A stretch of 38,215 bases of DNA from UBA8886 sp002731655. Lineage in GTDB: Archaea; Thermoplasmatota; Poseidoniia; MGIII; CG-Epi1. Position 1 is the first letter of the stretch; each line of letters begins with the position of its first letter. Below the pieces are notes generated by a model, which ran no database searches, was not told the origin of the DNA, and saw only the letters and a list, made by a program, of their open reading frames with translations. The translations under genes were made by a program, and so were the position numbers. The DNA is taken from assembly GCA_030754655.1 (NCBI GenBank), contig JASLZX010000010.1, positions 1-38,215 of the forward strand. Direction: 5' to 3'. This document shows positions 1-7,360 of the stretch, piece after piece.

Positions 1-409
1 GTGATGCAGCGCGCGGGACTGCGCGAGGCGGTTGCGCAGCGGCTGGCGGAGCTGAACGGTGACTTCGCGCCGTTGCCAGCAGCCGCGTCCGCCCCACGAC
101 GAGTGAGGCGAGGAGCAACTGCCCCAGCCCGTGGGTGCGGTAGCGACGATGCACTATTAAGGTCCCGATTTCAAGCCATCCTGCGCTACGGGGATAGAGG
201 AAGACCGCACCCACCAGCGCGCCGCGATACTGTGCCACTCGCCCTTCGCATGCCCGGAGGATGCTGGCAGCGATATGCAGCGACGAGATGTGCAGCTCCG
301 GTTCGTGGCGGCAGAGCTCCAGCAGCTCACCGGCGAGATAGTCGCCGCCCTGTTCCGCCAGCGGCGTGCGCAGCAGTCGGAGAGCCGGGCCGGGAGAACG
401 CGAGCACAT
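1..409 (-). CDS. GNAT-family N-acetyltransferase, partial (C-terminus off the window)
   Basis: This is a minus-strand reading frame that runs off the left edge. The middle resembles the GNAT acetyl-CoA-binding core: a beta strand reading LEIGTLIVHRRYR followed by THGLGQLLL, matching the usual V-x-P-x-x-R-G-x-G-x-G loop and helix. The ATG at 409 is preferred because a TATA-like CCTAAACC lies about 24 bases upstream (428-437); a GTG at 448 is an alternative. Substrate is unknown. Toward the edge (below about position 95, next to a run of four Gs on the minus strand) the GC-rich third-position pattern moves to another frame, and one alternative frame gives a more GNAT-like ending, so a frameshift is possible. 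The gene follows tRNA-Pro on the same strand. Confidence 0.6.
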   Translation of the reverse strand, partial: MCSRSPGPALRLLRTPLAEQGGDYLAGELLELCRHEPELHISSLHIAASILRACEGRVAQYRGALVGAVFLYPRSAGWLEIGTLIVHRRYRTHGLGQLLLASLVVGRTRLLATARSHRSAPPAAAQPPRAVPRAAS

Positions 410-469
410 CGTGGCGCAGTGGCGGGCGGGTTTAGGGATATGCGCCACTGGCTCTGGAATTGCAGGTCA

Positions 470-545
470 TGGTGGGCCCGTCCGGATTTGAACCGGGGTC
501 TAACGGCCCCCAGCCGTCAAGGATGCCAAGCTACCCCACGGGCCC
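470..545 (-). tRNA. tRNA-Pro (anticodon GGG), CCA encoded
   Basis: The minus strand folds as a tRNA. The 7-bp acceptor GGGCCCG pairs with CGGGCCC, the anticodon stem GACGG pairs with CCGTT (one G-T), the 7-base loop CTGGGGG has GGG at 34-36, and a TTCAAAT T-loop is present. The T-stem has one apparent C-A mismatch at its outer pair. The 3' CCA is in the gene (470-472). A TATA-like element lies about 27 bases upstream, overlapping the rpoN stop. Confidence 0.95.
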
Positions 546-568
546 TGTTCGTGGCCACGGTACGGCCG

Positions 569-577
569 TAATAAAAT
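569..577 (-). promoter_or_regulatory. TATA box of tRNA-Pro
   Basis: On the minus strand the sequence is ATTTTATTA, centred about 27 bases before the tRNA 5' end (545). This is the usual archaeal TATA distance. It overlaps the stop codon of rpoN. Confidence 0.5.
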
Positions 578-768
578 CAGTCGTAGGGCAGCACTTCGTC
601 AATCAGGTCGGTGTGCGCCATGTAGATGCGGCGGCAGCAGTAGCGCTCGATGCCCAGGTCGTTCATGACCTCGGCTCCGTTCTCGCCCTTAGCGACTCGC
701 TCGCAGAACTTTTCGTAGTGGCCACCAATGACCTTGTTGCATGTGAAACAGCGTACGGGTATCAGCAT
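577..768 (-). CDS. rpoN: DNA-directed RNA polymerase subunit N (RPB10 homologue)
   Basis: A 63-residue zinc-binding subunit of archaeal RNA polymerase, full length for the family. It begins MLIPVRCFTCNKVIG with the Cys-x2-Cys pair at C7/C10 and has the paired cysteines C44-C45 (RYCCRR) that complete the Zn site. It is the last gene of the rpl18e-rpl13-rps9-rpoN operon, four bases after rps9. This grouping of ribosomal proteins with a polymerase subunit is the standard archaeal arrangement. Confidence 0.97.
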   Translation of the reverse strand: MLIPVRCFTCNKVIGGHYEKFCERVAKGENGAEVMNDLGIERYCCRRIYMAHTDLIDEVLPYD

Positions 769-772
769 TTTC

Positions 773-1174
773 TCACCTGTATGATTTTTGTCGCTTTGCG
801 CGCGCCCCGCGCCCCATCGGGTGCTTGGGTTCCTTGCGTCGCGTGTCGTTGACCAGCAGTGCGCGGTCGTAGCTCATGAACAGCGCGCGTAATTCTTCGT
901 CCTTGAACCAGTCGACCAGCCCGCGCGCAATCGCAGTACGGCTCGCCTCGGCCTGTCCCATCACGCCTCCGCCTTCGACATTGACCGAAACGTCGATGCG
1001 GTTGATGCGGTTGCCCACCAGCTCGAGCGGCTCCATAATCTTGAGTCGCGCCAGCTCCGGCTGGTAGTATTCGACCGGCTTGCGGTTGATGCGTACGCAC
1101 CCCTTGCCGGAGCGGAATGTGGCGCGCGCAATCGCGGTCTTGCGCTTGCCACTGGTGTTAACGACCTTTACCAT
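773..1174 (-). CDS. rps9: 30S ribosomal protein S9 (uS9)
   Basis: A 133-residue small-subunit protein. The N-terminus (VVNTSGKRKTAIARA) and the basic C-terminal tail ending KRQKSYR are diagnostic of archaeal/eukaryotic uS9; the tail reaches toward the P-site tRNA in the ribosome. The ATG at 1174 shares its A with the TGA stop of rpl13 (TGATG), so the two genes are translationally linked. Confidence 0.97.
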   Translation of the reverse strand: MVKVVNTSGKRKTAIARATFRSGKGCVRINRKPVEYYQPELARLKIMEPLELVGNRINRIDVSVNVEGGGVMGQAEASRTAIARGLVDWFKDEELRALFMSYDRALLVNDTRRKEPKHPMGRGARAKRQKSYR

Positions 1175-1578
1175 CAGAACTTGGCTCCCAGTTTGCGCGA
1201 AACGTCGCCCAGCGTGACATGCACCGTCCCCGAAGTCATCTGCGCCCGCTCAATCGTTTCCGGGGCGTCCTCACCAGCCGGGCCGATGTCGACCCGTAGC
1301 CGTTTGAAGGCGGCACGGCCGCGCGGCGTCTGGTAGGGAATCATGCCGCGCACCGAGCGCTTGAACATCAGGTGCGGCATGCGCGGGTAGAATGGCCCCT
1401 TGCGTTCGTGGTTCAGCTGCCGCTTCTCGGTGTATTCGCGAAAGACCGAGTGGCGTGCGCCGCTGATGATTGCCTTCTCGGCGTTGACCACGTGCACTTC
1501 GTCGCCGTTGAGCAGTGCCTTGGCGACGTGGCTTGCCAGCCGTCCCATGATGCAGCCGCTCGCGTCGTAAACCTTCAT
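1174..1578 (-). CDS. rpl13: 50S ribosomal protein L13 (uL13)
   Basis: A 134-residue large-subunit protein. It starts MKVYDASGCIMGRLASHVAK and carries the family segment around NAEKAIISG and the KRSVRGMIPYQTPRG motif typical of uL13. The open frame extends upstream, but the ATG at 1578 overlaps the stop of rpl18e (ATGA) and is where family similarity begins. Second gene of the ribosomal operon. Confidence 0.96.
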   Translation of the reverse strand: MKVYDASGCIMGRLASHVAKALLNGDEVHVVNAEKAIISGARHSVFREYTEKRQLNHERKGPFYPRMPHLMFKRSVRGMIPYQTPRGRAAFKRLRVDIGPAGEDAPETIERAQMTSGTVHVTLGDVSRKLGAKF

Positions 1579-1946
1579 CCCATCAACCTCACACCGGCGC
1601 CCTTTGGGTGCGCCTTGAGCATTTCCGGCAGCGTAAGGCAGCTGCCTCCGGCCGCCTCGACCTTTTCGCGCGCCGCAGCGGAGAAGCTGAACGCGCCGAC
1701 GGTGAGCGGCTTTGAGATGGCGCCGGCACCGAGCAGCTTGCCCGGGACGACGACCGTCGTCTTGGCCTCGGCGTGGCGCTCGAGCCGCGAAATATTGATG
1801 CTGGGCCACGTTCGCGCGGGGCTTTCCAGCCGGCCCGCGACCGCCTTCCAGACGGGAGCCTCATTCTCGCGGGCGGCCTGCTTCAGGCTGCCTACCAGCG
1901 ACTGCAGATGCGCGTTGCTTTTGCGGTCGATTCGCTTCGGGGCCAT
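1575..1946 (-). CDS. rpl18e: 50S ribosomal protein L18e (eL18)
   Basis: A 123-residue archaeal/eukaryotic ribosomal protein, absent from bacteria. Family features are the start MAPKRIDRKSN, the NISRLERH segment, VVPGKLLGAG, and a glycine-rich C-terminus (HPKGAGVRLMG). It heads the operon with rpl13, rps9 and rpoN. The ATG at 1946 follows a strong TATATAAAT-type element by about 30 bases, giving a very short leader. The longer open frame upstream has no family similarity. Confidence 0.95.
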   Translation of the reverse strand: MAPKRIDRKSNAHLQSLVGSLKQAARENEAPVWKAVAGRLESPARTWPSINISRLERHAEAKTTVVVPGKLLGAGAISKPLTVGAFSFSAAAREKVEAAGGSCLTLPEMLKAHPKGAGVRLMG

Positions 1947-1973
1947 ACGGGGGCGGCCGGGCAGGACACCCCG

Positions 1974-1982
1974 TATATAAAT
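1974..1982 (-). promoter_or_regulatory. TATA box of the ribosomal protein operon
   Basis: The minus strand reads ATTTATATA, a near-consensus archaeal TATA box centred about 32 bases before the rpl18e ATG. Transcription would start a few bases upstream of the start codon. Confidence 0.65.
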
Positions 1983-1989
1983 CTGCAGG

Positions 1990-2598
1990 CTACTTTTTGG
2001 GCAGAATCCTGACGATACCGCCCTCGACCGCGAGCCGCCCCGCCGCGAGCAGTCGCACCGCCTCTGGCAGCAGCCGGTGTTCGTACGGCAGGATGCGCGC
2101 CGCGAGCGTTTCCGCGTTATCGTCCGGCAGCACGGGGACCGCCTGCTGCAGGATGACCGGGCCGGTGTCAACCCCGTCATCGACGAAGTGCGCCGAGCAG
2201 CCGCTCTCCACAACGCCGGCGGCCAGCGCATCGCGGTGCGCGTGCGCGCCGGGGAAGAGCGGAAGCAGCGCCGGATGGATGTTCAGGATGCGGTGGCGGA
2301 ACGCCTCGATAAATTCCGGTGTCAGCAACCGCATGAAGCCGGCCAGCACGACCGCCTCGGCGTGACATTCGCGCAGCAGCGCCAGCGCGCGCCGGTCGAA
2401 CTCGGCGCGCGCCATTGCCTCGGAGTCGATGAACTCCCACGGGATTCCCGCCGCCTCGGCGCGGGCAGCCGCCTGCGCGTCGCGCCTGTTGACGATGAGC
2501 AGCACCAGCTCGGCGCCCGGCAGCTCGCCCCGTGCGCGGGCATCGATGAGCGCCTGGAAGTTGCTGCCGCGTCCCGACGCCATCACCGCAAAGCGCAT
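1990..2598 (-). CDS. purN: phosphoribosylglycinamide formyltransferase (GART)
   Basis: Transfers a formyl group from 10-formyl-tetrahydrofolate to GAR in purine synthesis (cytosol). The 202-residue protein begins MRFAVMASGRGSNFQAL (phosphate-binding loop) and keeps the catalytic trio at the same numbers as E. coli PurN: N106, H108 (LNIHPALLP) and D144 (DDGVDTGPVI). A weak TATA (GATTTAGC, about 25 bases before the ATG) suggests its own leaderless promoter, 26 bases after the upstream reductase gene. The stop lies just beyond the L18e promoter. Confidence 0.96.
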   Translation of the reverse strand: MRFAVMASGRGSNFQALIDARARGELPGAELVLLIVNRRDAQAAARAEAAGIPWEFIDSEAMARAEFDRRALALLRECHAEAVVLAGFMRLLTPEFIEAFRHRILNIHPALLPLFPGAHAHRDALAAGVVESGCSAHFVDDGVDTGPVILQQAVPVLPDDNAETLAARILPYEHRLLPEAVRLLAAGRLAVEGGIVRILPKK

Positions 2599-2619
2599 CG
2601 CGCCGGCAGCGCGCCCGCG

Positions 2620-2628
2620 CTAAATCAG
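2620..2628 (-). promoter_or_regulatory. candidate TATA box of purN
   Basis: Minus-strand GATTTAGCG is centred about 25 bases before the purN ATG and overlaps the stop of the preceding gene. The match to consensus is weak; the spacing equals that of the better promoters in this window. Confidence 0.35.
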
Positions 2629-3263
2629 CCGCGCCGCCACGTCAGCAGCACGCCGTCGCCCAGCCGCTCGGCGCTCTCCAGCGTGAAGGCGTGCATCTCA
2701 GCCGGCGTCGCCGCACCGGCGCCGCCGGCGACGGTTGGCGACGTCACGCCGCCGATGAGTGTGTTGGCGACGAACTGGGTGAACTCGTCCCACAGCCCCG
2801 AAGTCAGGAACGACCAGAGCACCGTCTCGCCGCCTTCGACCAGCACCTTGCGCACCCCGCGCGCGTGGAGCAGCGCCAGCAGCCGCGCCAAGTCCACCGC
2901 GCCGTTACCGCACGCGACCACTTCTGCGCCGCGCAGCTCCTGTCTCCGTGGTCGGCTGCCGGTGGCGACCAGCGTCGACGCGTCGCCCTGCAGCACCCGC
3001 GCTGAGCGCGGCGTCCGTAGCGTTGTGTCAAGCACCACCCGCAGTGGGCTCGCGCCGGGTGCCAATGCGGGATCGAGCAATAACCGTGGGTCATCCTGCA
3101 ACACGGTGCCGATGCCGACGATGACGGCGTCGCACTCCGCCCGCAACGTATGCACCCTCCGGTGGTCGGCGTCGCACGAGAGCCGCACCGGCCGTCGGTT
3201 TGCAAGCGCGATTTTTCCGTCTAGCGACGCGGCGCAGTTCACGATAACGTGTGGGCGCTCCAT
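2625..3263 (-). CDS. 2,5-diamino-6-(ribosylamino)-4(3H)-pyrimidinone 5'-phosphate reductase (RibD C-terminal family)
   Basis: A 212-residue NAD(P)H-dependent reductase of the RibD-C/Rib7 (archaeal ArfC-type) family, which reduces the ribosyl side chain early in archaeal riboflavin/F420 precursor synthesis. Family signs are the N-terminal PHVIVNCAASLDGKIA, the substrate segment CDAVIVGIGTVLQDDPRL, and the C-terminal VEGGETVLWSFL. There is no N-terminal deaminase domain, so it is the stand-alone archaeal/fungal form. A TATA-like TATAACT is centred about 25 bases before the ATG, pointing to a leaderless transcript. Confidence 0.92.
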   Translation of the reverse strand: MERPHVIVNCAASLDGKIALANRRPVRLSCDADHRRVHTLRAECDAVIVGIGTVLQDDPRLLLDPALAPGASPLRVVLDTTLRTPRSARVLQGDASTLVATGSRPRRQELRGAEVVACGNGAVDLARLLALLHARGVRKVLVEGGETVLWSFLTSGLWDEFTQFVANTLIGGVTSPTVAGGAGAATPAEMHAFTLESAERLGDGVLLTWRRG

Positions 3264-3283
3264 GGCGTGTGCAGCAGACGGGG

Positions 3284-3290
3284 AGTTATA
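3284..3290 (-). promoter_or_regulatory. TATA box of the RibD-C reductase gene
   Basis: Minus-strand TATAACT is centred about 25 bases before the ATG at 3263. Confidence 0.45.
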
Positions 3291-3375
3291 GGCGGTGCGT
3301 AGCTACGCGGAAATACGTAGTTCACTCAGTCTGGAAATTCCTGAACCACACCCTGCCCAGCCACCAGATGCTGAG

Positions 3376-3498
3376 TTAGTAGAGCAGCAGGCCGAGTAGG
3401 GCGCCGGCTGCGACGGGGATGAGCGTCAACACGCCGAGGAGCGTCAGCGTCAGCAGCGTGGTCAGCGTCAGCAGCGTGGTCAGCGCCAGCTCATCGAG
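3376..3498 (-). other. short hydrophobic open frame with an internal tandem repeat (uncertain gene)
   Basis: After the JAMM gene the minus strand is open for 40 codons, from just after a TGA (3499-3501) to a TAA (3376-3378). It would encode a leucine/threonine-rich stretch with repeated LTTLLT units followed by a glycine/alanine-rich helix ending GLLLY. It could form one or two membrane helices. There is no ATG; CTG or internal GTG/TTG would have to start it. The repeat DNA (two perfect 18-base copies) builds the leucine-rich part. It may be a small membrane protein, a decayed gene, or chance. The rest of the 3291-3536 interval shows no other feature. Confidence 0.2.
3446..3481. repeat. two perfect tandem copies of an 18-bp unit
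   Basis: The unit AGCGTCAGCAGCGTGGTC occurs at 3446-3463 and again at 3464-3481, with partial copies of its AGCGTCAGC core on the left. Confidence 0.9.
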
Positions 3499-3536
3499 TC
3501 AGCGCGGCGGCACGCCGTGCGGGGACACGCCCGCCG

Positions 3537-3911
3537 TTACTCGAGTACTTCCAGCGCGACCGGTTCGCCACGGAAGTTGTAGGTGGCCCACGACCGGCGG
3601 TCGTAGGGGTAGGCGCAGATGATGTGGGTCGTGCCAAACTTCTGGAACAGGTGCAGGTCCGCATCCGACCAGCGGTTGTCAGGGATGGGGTGCGAGTGGA
3701 CCACGCCGCAGATTGACCAGTCGACGGGGAGCATGTGCAGCGGCAGGATGGCGTGCTCGTCGCCGGCGATGCCGCCCGGCAGCGGCAGCAGCTCGGTGAT
3801 GGTATCGCCTTCTTGCCGAAGAACTGCGGCAAACTCGTAGGGGTGCTGGTCGCGGGAGCACTCGCAGATGAGGTCGAGCAGCTCGCCCTGAATGGCTGTC
3901 GGCGGAGCCAT
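3537..3911 (-). CDS. JAMM/MPN+ (Mov34/PAD-1 type) zinc metalloprotease
   Basis: A 124-residue stand-alone JAB1/MPN domain, the size of archaeal desampylases that remove ubiquitin-like SAMP modifiers or release sulfur-carrier proteins. The complete JAMM active site is present: the upstream glutamate E26 (HPYEFAAV) and the H-x-H-x7-S-x2-D motif at H72, H74, S82 and D85 (HSHPIPDNRWSDAD). The ATG follows the panB TGA directly, so it is co-transcribed with panB. The substrate cannot be told; no ubiquitin-like or E1-like gene is visible nearby. Confidence 0.88.
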   Translation of the reverse strand: MAPPTAIQGELLDLICECSRDQHPYEFAAVLRQEGDTITELLPLPGGIAGDEHAILPLHMLPVDWSICGVVHSHPIPDNRWSDADLHLFQKFGTTHIICAYPYDRRSWATYNFRGEPVALEVLE

Positions 3912-4727
3912 TCAGTAGGATTCCCGCTCGGTCGGGAACTCGCCGCCGCGCACGTCGCCGACGTATTGTGCGATGGCCGACTGGATATCCTTTTCGAGGT
4001 CGAGGTAGCGCCGCAGGAAGCGCGGAGAGAAATCCTGCGTTATGCCGAGCATGTCGTGCAGTACCAGCACCTGCCCGTCGCAGTCAGGGCCGGCGCCGAT
4101 GCCAATGGTTGGCACCGAAATTGCAGCGCTCACCTGCTTCGCGAGGGTCGCCGGAATCTTCTCGAGTACGATGGCGAAGCAGCCCGCCTGCTCGAGGTGC
4201 TTCGCGTCCGCCAGCAGTTTCTGCGCCTCGGCCTTCTCGCGGGCGCGGACGGTGTAGGTGCCAAACTTGTAGATGGATTGCGGCGTCAGACCCAAATGGC
4301 CCATGACTGGGATGCCGGCGGTCAGGATGCGCTCGACCGACTCGCCCACTTCGGCGCCGCCCTCCAGTTTCACGGCGTGCGCGCCTGATTCCTTCATGAT
4401 GCGAATTGACGATTCCAGCGCCGCCTTCGAGTCGCCCTGGTAAGTGCCGAACGGCAGGTCGACGACGACTAGCGCTCGCTGTGCCCCCTTGACGACGCCG
4501 CTGGCGTGGTAAATCATCTGGTCGAGTGTTATCGGTACCGTCGTCTCGTTGCCCGCCATCACGTTGGAGGCGGAATCGCCGACGAGGATGACGTCCACCC
4601 CGGCACCATCGACTAGCCGAGCCAGCGAATAATCGTAGGCAGTCAGCATCGCGATTTTCTCGTCTTCCTGCTTCATCGCCTGCAGCGTATTGGTGGTTAT
4701 GCGGCGGGCGTCGCTAGCGGGTGCCAT
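3912..4727 (-). CDS. panB: 3-methyl-2-oxobutanoate hydroxymethyltransferase (ketopantoate hydroxymethyltransferase)
   Basis: Makes ketopantoate from 2-oxoisovalerate and methylene-tetrahydrofolate for pantothenate/CoA synthesis. The 271-residue protein has the PanB signature in order: MLTAYDYSLARLVD, ILVGDSASNVMAG (metal-binding GDS), TLDQMIYH, the AVKLEGG loop, VMGHLGLTPQS, and TIGIGAGPDCDGQVLVLHDMLG. The ATG at 4727 is chosen because it begins family similarity and sits about 24 bases after a TAATAAAT box; the longer frame crosses that promoter. It is divergent from nuoA and its stop touches the JAMM gene. Confidence 0.96.
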   Translation of the reverse strand: MAPASDARRITTNTLQAMKQEDEKIAMLTAYDYSLARLVDGAGVDVILVGDSASNVMAGNETTVPITLDQMIYHASGVVKGAQRALVVVDLPFGTYQGDSKAALESSIRIMKESGAHAVKLEGGAEVGESVERILTAGIPVMGHLGLTPQSIYKFGTYTVRAREKAEAQKLLADAKHLEQAGCFAIVLEKIPATLAKQVSAAISVPTIGIGAGPDCDGQVLVLHDMLGITQDFSPRFLRRYLDLEKDIQSAIAQYVGDVRGGEFPTERESY

Positions 4728-4747
4728 GCCTGCCCCCCACCCCGGGG

Positions 4748-4755
4748 ATTTATTA
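4748..4755 (-). promoter_or_regulatory. TATA box of panB
   Basis: Minus-strand TAATAAAT is centred about 24 bases before the panB ATG. It forms half of a compact divergent promoter region with nuoA. Confidence 0.55.
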
Positions 4756-4782
4756 CGGTTCGCTGCCGTCGCTCCCGAACGC

Positions 4783-4790
4783 TTTTTATA
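4783..4790 (+). promoter_or_regulatory. TATA box of the nuo operon
   Basis: TTTTTATA is centred 25 bases before a GTG at 4812, which argues that the operon starts as a leaderless transcript at that GTG. Confidence 0.6.
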
Positions 4791-4811
4791 CTGTTGCTGC
4801 ACGGGGGCACC

Positions 4812-5171
4812 GTGCTCGGTCACGACTATATCCCAATCGGGATTTTCGCGGTCATTGCGCTCATGTTCCCGCTGATGAATTTCTTCATGAGTCGCTTCTT
4901 CCGGCCCGACTACGGGAACCCCTTGAAGCGCTCTACTTATGAGTGCGGTGAAACGCCGGTCGGCGAGGCGCACATCCAGTTCCATTTCCAGTATTATATG
5001 TTCGCCATTCTCTTCGTGGTCTTCGATCTCGTCGTCGTTTTCCTGATGCTGTGGGTGCTGGTCTATACCAGCCTCGACACCAGCGCCAAGCTGGTGATGT
5101 TCCTCTTCGTCGGGATGACCCTGCTCGCACTCTACTACGCGTTGAAGAAGGAGGAGGTTATCTGGATATGA
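4812..5171 (+). CDS. nuoA: NADH-quinone oxidoreductase-like complex I subunit A
   Basis: A small membrane subunit beside the quinone channel. The 119-residue protein has three membrane helices and the conserved loop between helices 1 and 2 reading YECGETPVGEAHIQF; the cysteine in YECG is the residue linked to active/deactive changes in other complex I. Helix 3 runs into the charged end KKEEVIWI. A TTG at 4794 would add six residues, but the TATA box at 4783-4790 would then be too close, so the GTG at 4812 is chosen. nuoB overlaps its stop by four bases (ATGA). Confidence 0.93.
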   Translation: MLGHDYIPIGIFAVIALMFPLMNFFMSRFFRPDYGNPLKRSTYECGETPVGEAHIQFHFQYYMFAILFVVFDLVVVFLMLWVLVYTSLDTSAKLVMFLFVGMTLLALYYALKKEEVIWI

Positions 5172-5809
5172 GCCGGCAACAGGTGCGCGGTAACCCCCGC
5201 ATGCGCAAGGGCCTCGGTTCGCGTACCAGCGACCCGGCCACGATGATGGAAGACCCCCCGTCAGGTGACTGGCTGACGCTGCGCTCCGACCAGTTCCTGA
5301 ACTGGGTCGATGACGCCGTCTACAATATTGCCGAGAAGACCGGCATCCGCGACGTCGTCAACCGCGTCACGCGCCCGATTTTCAACTGGGGACTGCGCTA
5401 CTCCCCCTGGCCGCTCCATTTCGGCATCATGTGCTGCGCGCTCGAGATGGGAGCTGCCGGTGGCCCCGATCACGATTCCGAGCGGATGGGGGTGGTCTAC
5501 CGCTCCTCACCGCGCCAGTGCGATATCCTGATTGTAAACGGCCCGGTCTGCGAGAAACTGCGCCCCAAGCTGAAGACATTATATGAGCAGATGGCCGACC
5601 CAAAGTGGGTCATTGCGATGGGTGAGTGCGCCATCGGCGGCGGCCCTTACTGGGATTCCTATTCGGTCGTCGCGGGCGCTGATACCTTCATCCCGGTTGA
5701 CGTTTACATTCCTGGCTGCCCGGTCCGACCCGAGGCACTGATGCACGGTTTCCTGACGCTTCAGAAGAAGATTCGCGAGAAGGAACCGGGATATTTCCTG
5801 AGGCGTTGA
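5168..5809 (+). CDS. nuoB: complex I subunit B ([4Fe-4S] cluster N2 subunit)
   Basis: Carries cluster N2, which passes electrons to quinone. The 213-residue protein keeps all four cluster ligands: C89 and C90 (HFGIMCCALEM), C154 (MGECAIGGG) and C184 (YIPGCPVRPEALM). The N-terminus has about 35 extra residues of low complexity before the amphipathic region. The segment usually reading GT(V/L)T is GPVCEKL here, adding an extra cysteine (C128). The ATG overlaps the nuoA stop. Confidence 0.96.
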   Translation: MSRQQVRGNPRMRKGLGSRTSDPATMMEDPPSGDWLTLRSDQFLNWVDDAVYNIAEKTGIRDVVNRVTRPIFNWGLRYSPWPLHFGIMCCALEMGAAGGPDHDSERMGVVYRSSPRQCDILIVNGPVCEKLRPKLKTLYEQMADPKWVIAMGECAIGGGPYWDSYSVVAGADTFIPVDVYIPGCPVRPEALMHGFLTLQKKIREKEPGYFLRR

Positions 5810-5810
5810 A

Positions 5811-6266
5811 ATGGAAACCGGGCAACTCGTCCAGCAACTTGCACAGCACGATGGTGCCAGCGACGGCTCGGTGCTGCGCTCCAACGTCGGCCGCATTTCG
5901 ATTACCCGCGAGGCAAGCCAGCCTTTTTACCCCCCCCTCAAAAACGACTTAGGTTTCGACCATTGCTCGCTGATTTCGGCGGTTGATAACCAGACCGGCT
6001 TCGAACTAGTCTATCATTTCTCGATTGTCGATGTGATGGGACAGATGCTCGAAGTCCACATAGATCTACCGCGCGACACTCCTACCGTTGACTCCATCAC
6101 CCACCTCTGGGGCGGTGCCGACTGGCACGAGCGCGAAGCGTATGACCTGATGGGCATCTACTTCATCGGCCACCCTGACTTGAAGCGAGTGCTGCTGCCG
6201 GATGGCTTTGCAGGGCACCCTCTACGCAAGGATTATGTCTACGAGATTCATGAGGAGGAGTGGTAA
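5811..6266 (+). CDS. nuoC: complex I subunit C (30-kDa type)
   Basis: A hydrophilic peripheral-arm subunit that buttresses NuoD. The 151-residue protein carries the NuoC signature ADWHEREAYDLMGIYFIGHPDL followed by KRVLLPDGFAGHPLRKDY. It is separate from NuoD, unlike the E. coli fusion. The ATG is one base after the nuoB stop. Its last codons hold a strong Shine-Dalgarno for nuoD (GAGGAGG, 6252-6258). Confidence 0.95.
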   Translation: METGQLVQQLAQHDGASDGSVLRSNVGRISITREASQPFYPPLKNDLGFDHCSLISAVDNQTGFELVYHFSIVDVMGQMLEVHIDLPRDTPTVDSITHLWGGADWHEREAYDLMGIYFIGHPDLKRVLLPDGFAGHPLRKDYVYEIHEEEW

Positions 6267-7360
6267 TGGCGGAAATGTGGATTCACATGGGCCCGCAACA
6301 CCCGATGACCCACGGGTTGTGGAACCTGCGCATCAAGGTCAACGGTGAGACCATCACCGATGCCGTACCCGAACTGGGCTACCTGCACCGCTCGGTCGAG
6401 AAGATTGGCGAGCGCCGCAAGTACTTCATGAACACGACGCTCACCGACCGGCTCTGCTACGCCAGCGCGATGACCTGGACCCACTGCTACTGCCTCGCCG
6501 CCGAGGAGCTGATGGGGGTCGAGGCACCGCTCCGGGCAAAGTACATCCGTACGGTCGTGCTCGAGCTACAGCGCATCGCCTCGCACTTGATGTGGCTCGG
6601 CGCCTACCTCCCTGATCTGGGACTCATCACGGGCTTCCTCTACGGCATGCGTGACCGCGAGATGTTCCTGAACCTGCTCGAAATTCCGAGCGGTGGGCGG
6701 CTGCTCTACAACTATGTCAAGATTGGCGGCGTCAAGCGCGACCTGCCGCCCGGCTTCGAAGCCAAGGCGGAGCGCGTCATGCAGACGCTCGAGCGGCGTT
6801 TGAAGGAATACGAAAACCTCTACGATAACTCGAAAATCTTTCGCATGCGTAACGACGGCGTCGGCGTCTACAGCGCCAGCGACGCCATCAACTGGGGCAT
6901 CACTGGCCCCAACCTGCGCAGTGCCGGGGTCCCGTTTGACCTGCGGCAGGCGGACTCCTATGATGCCTATCCTGAGCTGGACTTCGAGCCGGTCACCAAC
7001 ACGGCTGCTGGCGGTGGTAGTGACTGCTTCAGTCGCTACCGGCAGCGCGTCGACGAGATGCACCAGTCGATGGACCTCGTGCGCCAGGCACTGGCGAAGA
7101 TGCCGGAAGGCAAGGTGATGGCCGACAGCGTCCCCCTGCGCGCCAGCGGCGAGGCGTTCCGGCGCACCGAGGATTCGCGGGGCGAGGCGCTGATGTATCT
7201 CGTCGGGGACGGCAGCGACCGCCCCTATCGCTGGAAGATTCGCAGCCCCATGTTCACCACCGTTTCGGCGGCTCCGCATTTCCTGAAAGGCTACAAAGTA
7301 GCCGACGTGCCAGCCATCATGGGCAGCATTGACATGTGCATCGGGGAGACTGACAAATGA
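6266..7360 (+). CDS. nuoD: complex I subunit D (49-kDa type, quinone site)
   Basis: Forms the quinone pocket with NuoB and is related to the [NiFe]-hydrogenase large subunit. The 364-residue protein starts near the family core with HMGPQHPMTHG (quinone-site histidine loop), then ELGYLHRSVEKIGE and TDRLCYASAM (the usual DRLDY, with the tyrosine kept). The hydrogenase NiFe cysteines are absent, as expected. It ends VPAIMGSIDMCIGETDK, the NuoD form of the C-terminus. It overlaps nuoC by one base (TAATG) behind a GGAGG site 8 bases upstream. Confidence 0.97.
   Translation: MAEMWIHMGPQHPMTHGLWNLRIKVNGETITDAVPELGYLHRSVEKIGERRKYFMNTTLTDRLCYASAMTWTHCYCLAAEELMGVEAPLRAKYIRTVVLELQRIASHLMWLGAYLPDLGLITGFLYGMRDREMFLNLLEIPSGGRLLYNYVKIGGVKRDLPPGFEAKAERVMQTLERRLKEYENLYDNSKIFRMRNDGVGVYSASDAINWGITGPNLRSAGVPFDLRQADSYDAYPELDFEPVTNTAAGGGSDCFSRYRQRVDEMHQSMDLVRQALAKMPEGKVMADSVPLRASGEAFRRTEDSRGEALMYLVGDGSDRPYRWKIRSPMFTTVSAAPHFLKGYKVADVPAIMGSIDMCIGETDK

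Noticed and set aside
470..545. tRNA-Pro and tRNA-Val as integration (att) sites
   Set aside because: No duplicate of either tRNA 3' end, integrase or transposase gene was seen in the window; the shared GGGCCCG acceptor is coincidental.
550..559. Palindrome CGTGGCCACG between rpoN and tRNA-Pro
   Set aside because: Short, GC-rich and without a T-run; not enough to call an operator or terminator.
2077..3291. A 404-codon plus-strand open frame
   Set aside because: It is the antisense of purN and the RibD-C reductase, which have clear family motifs; the long frame results from high GC content.
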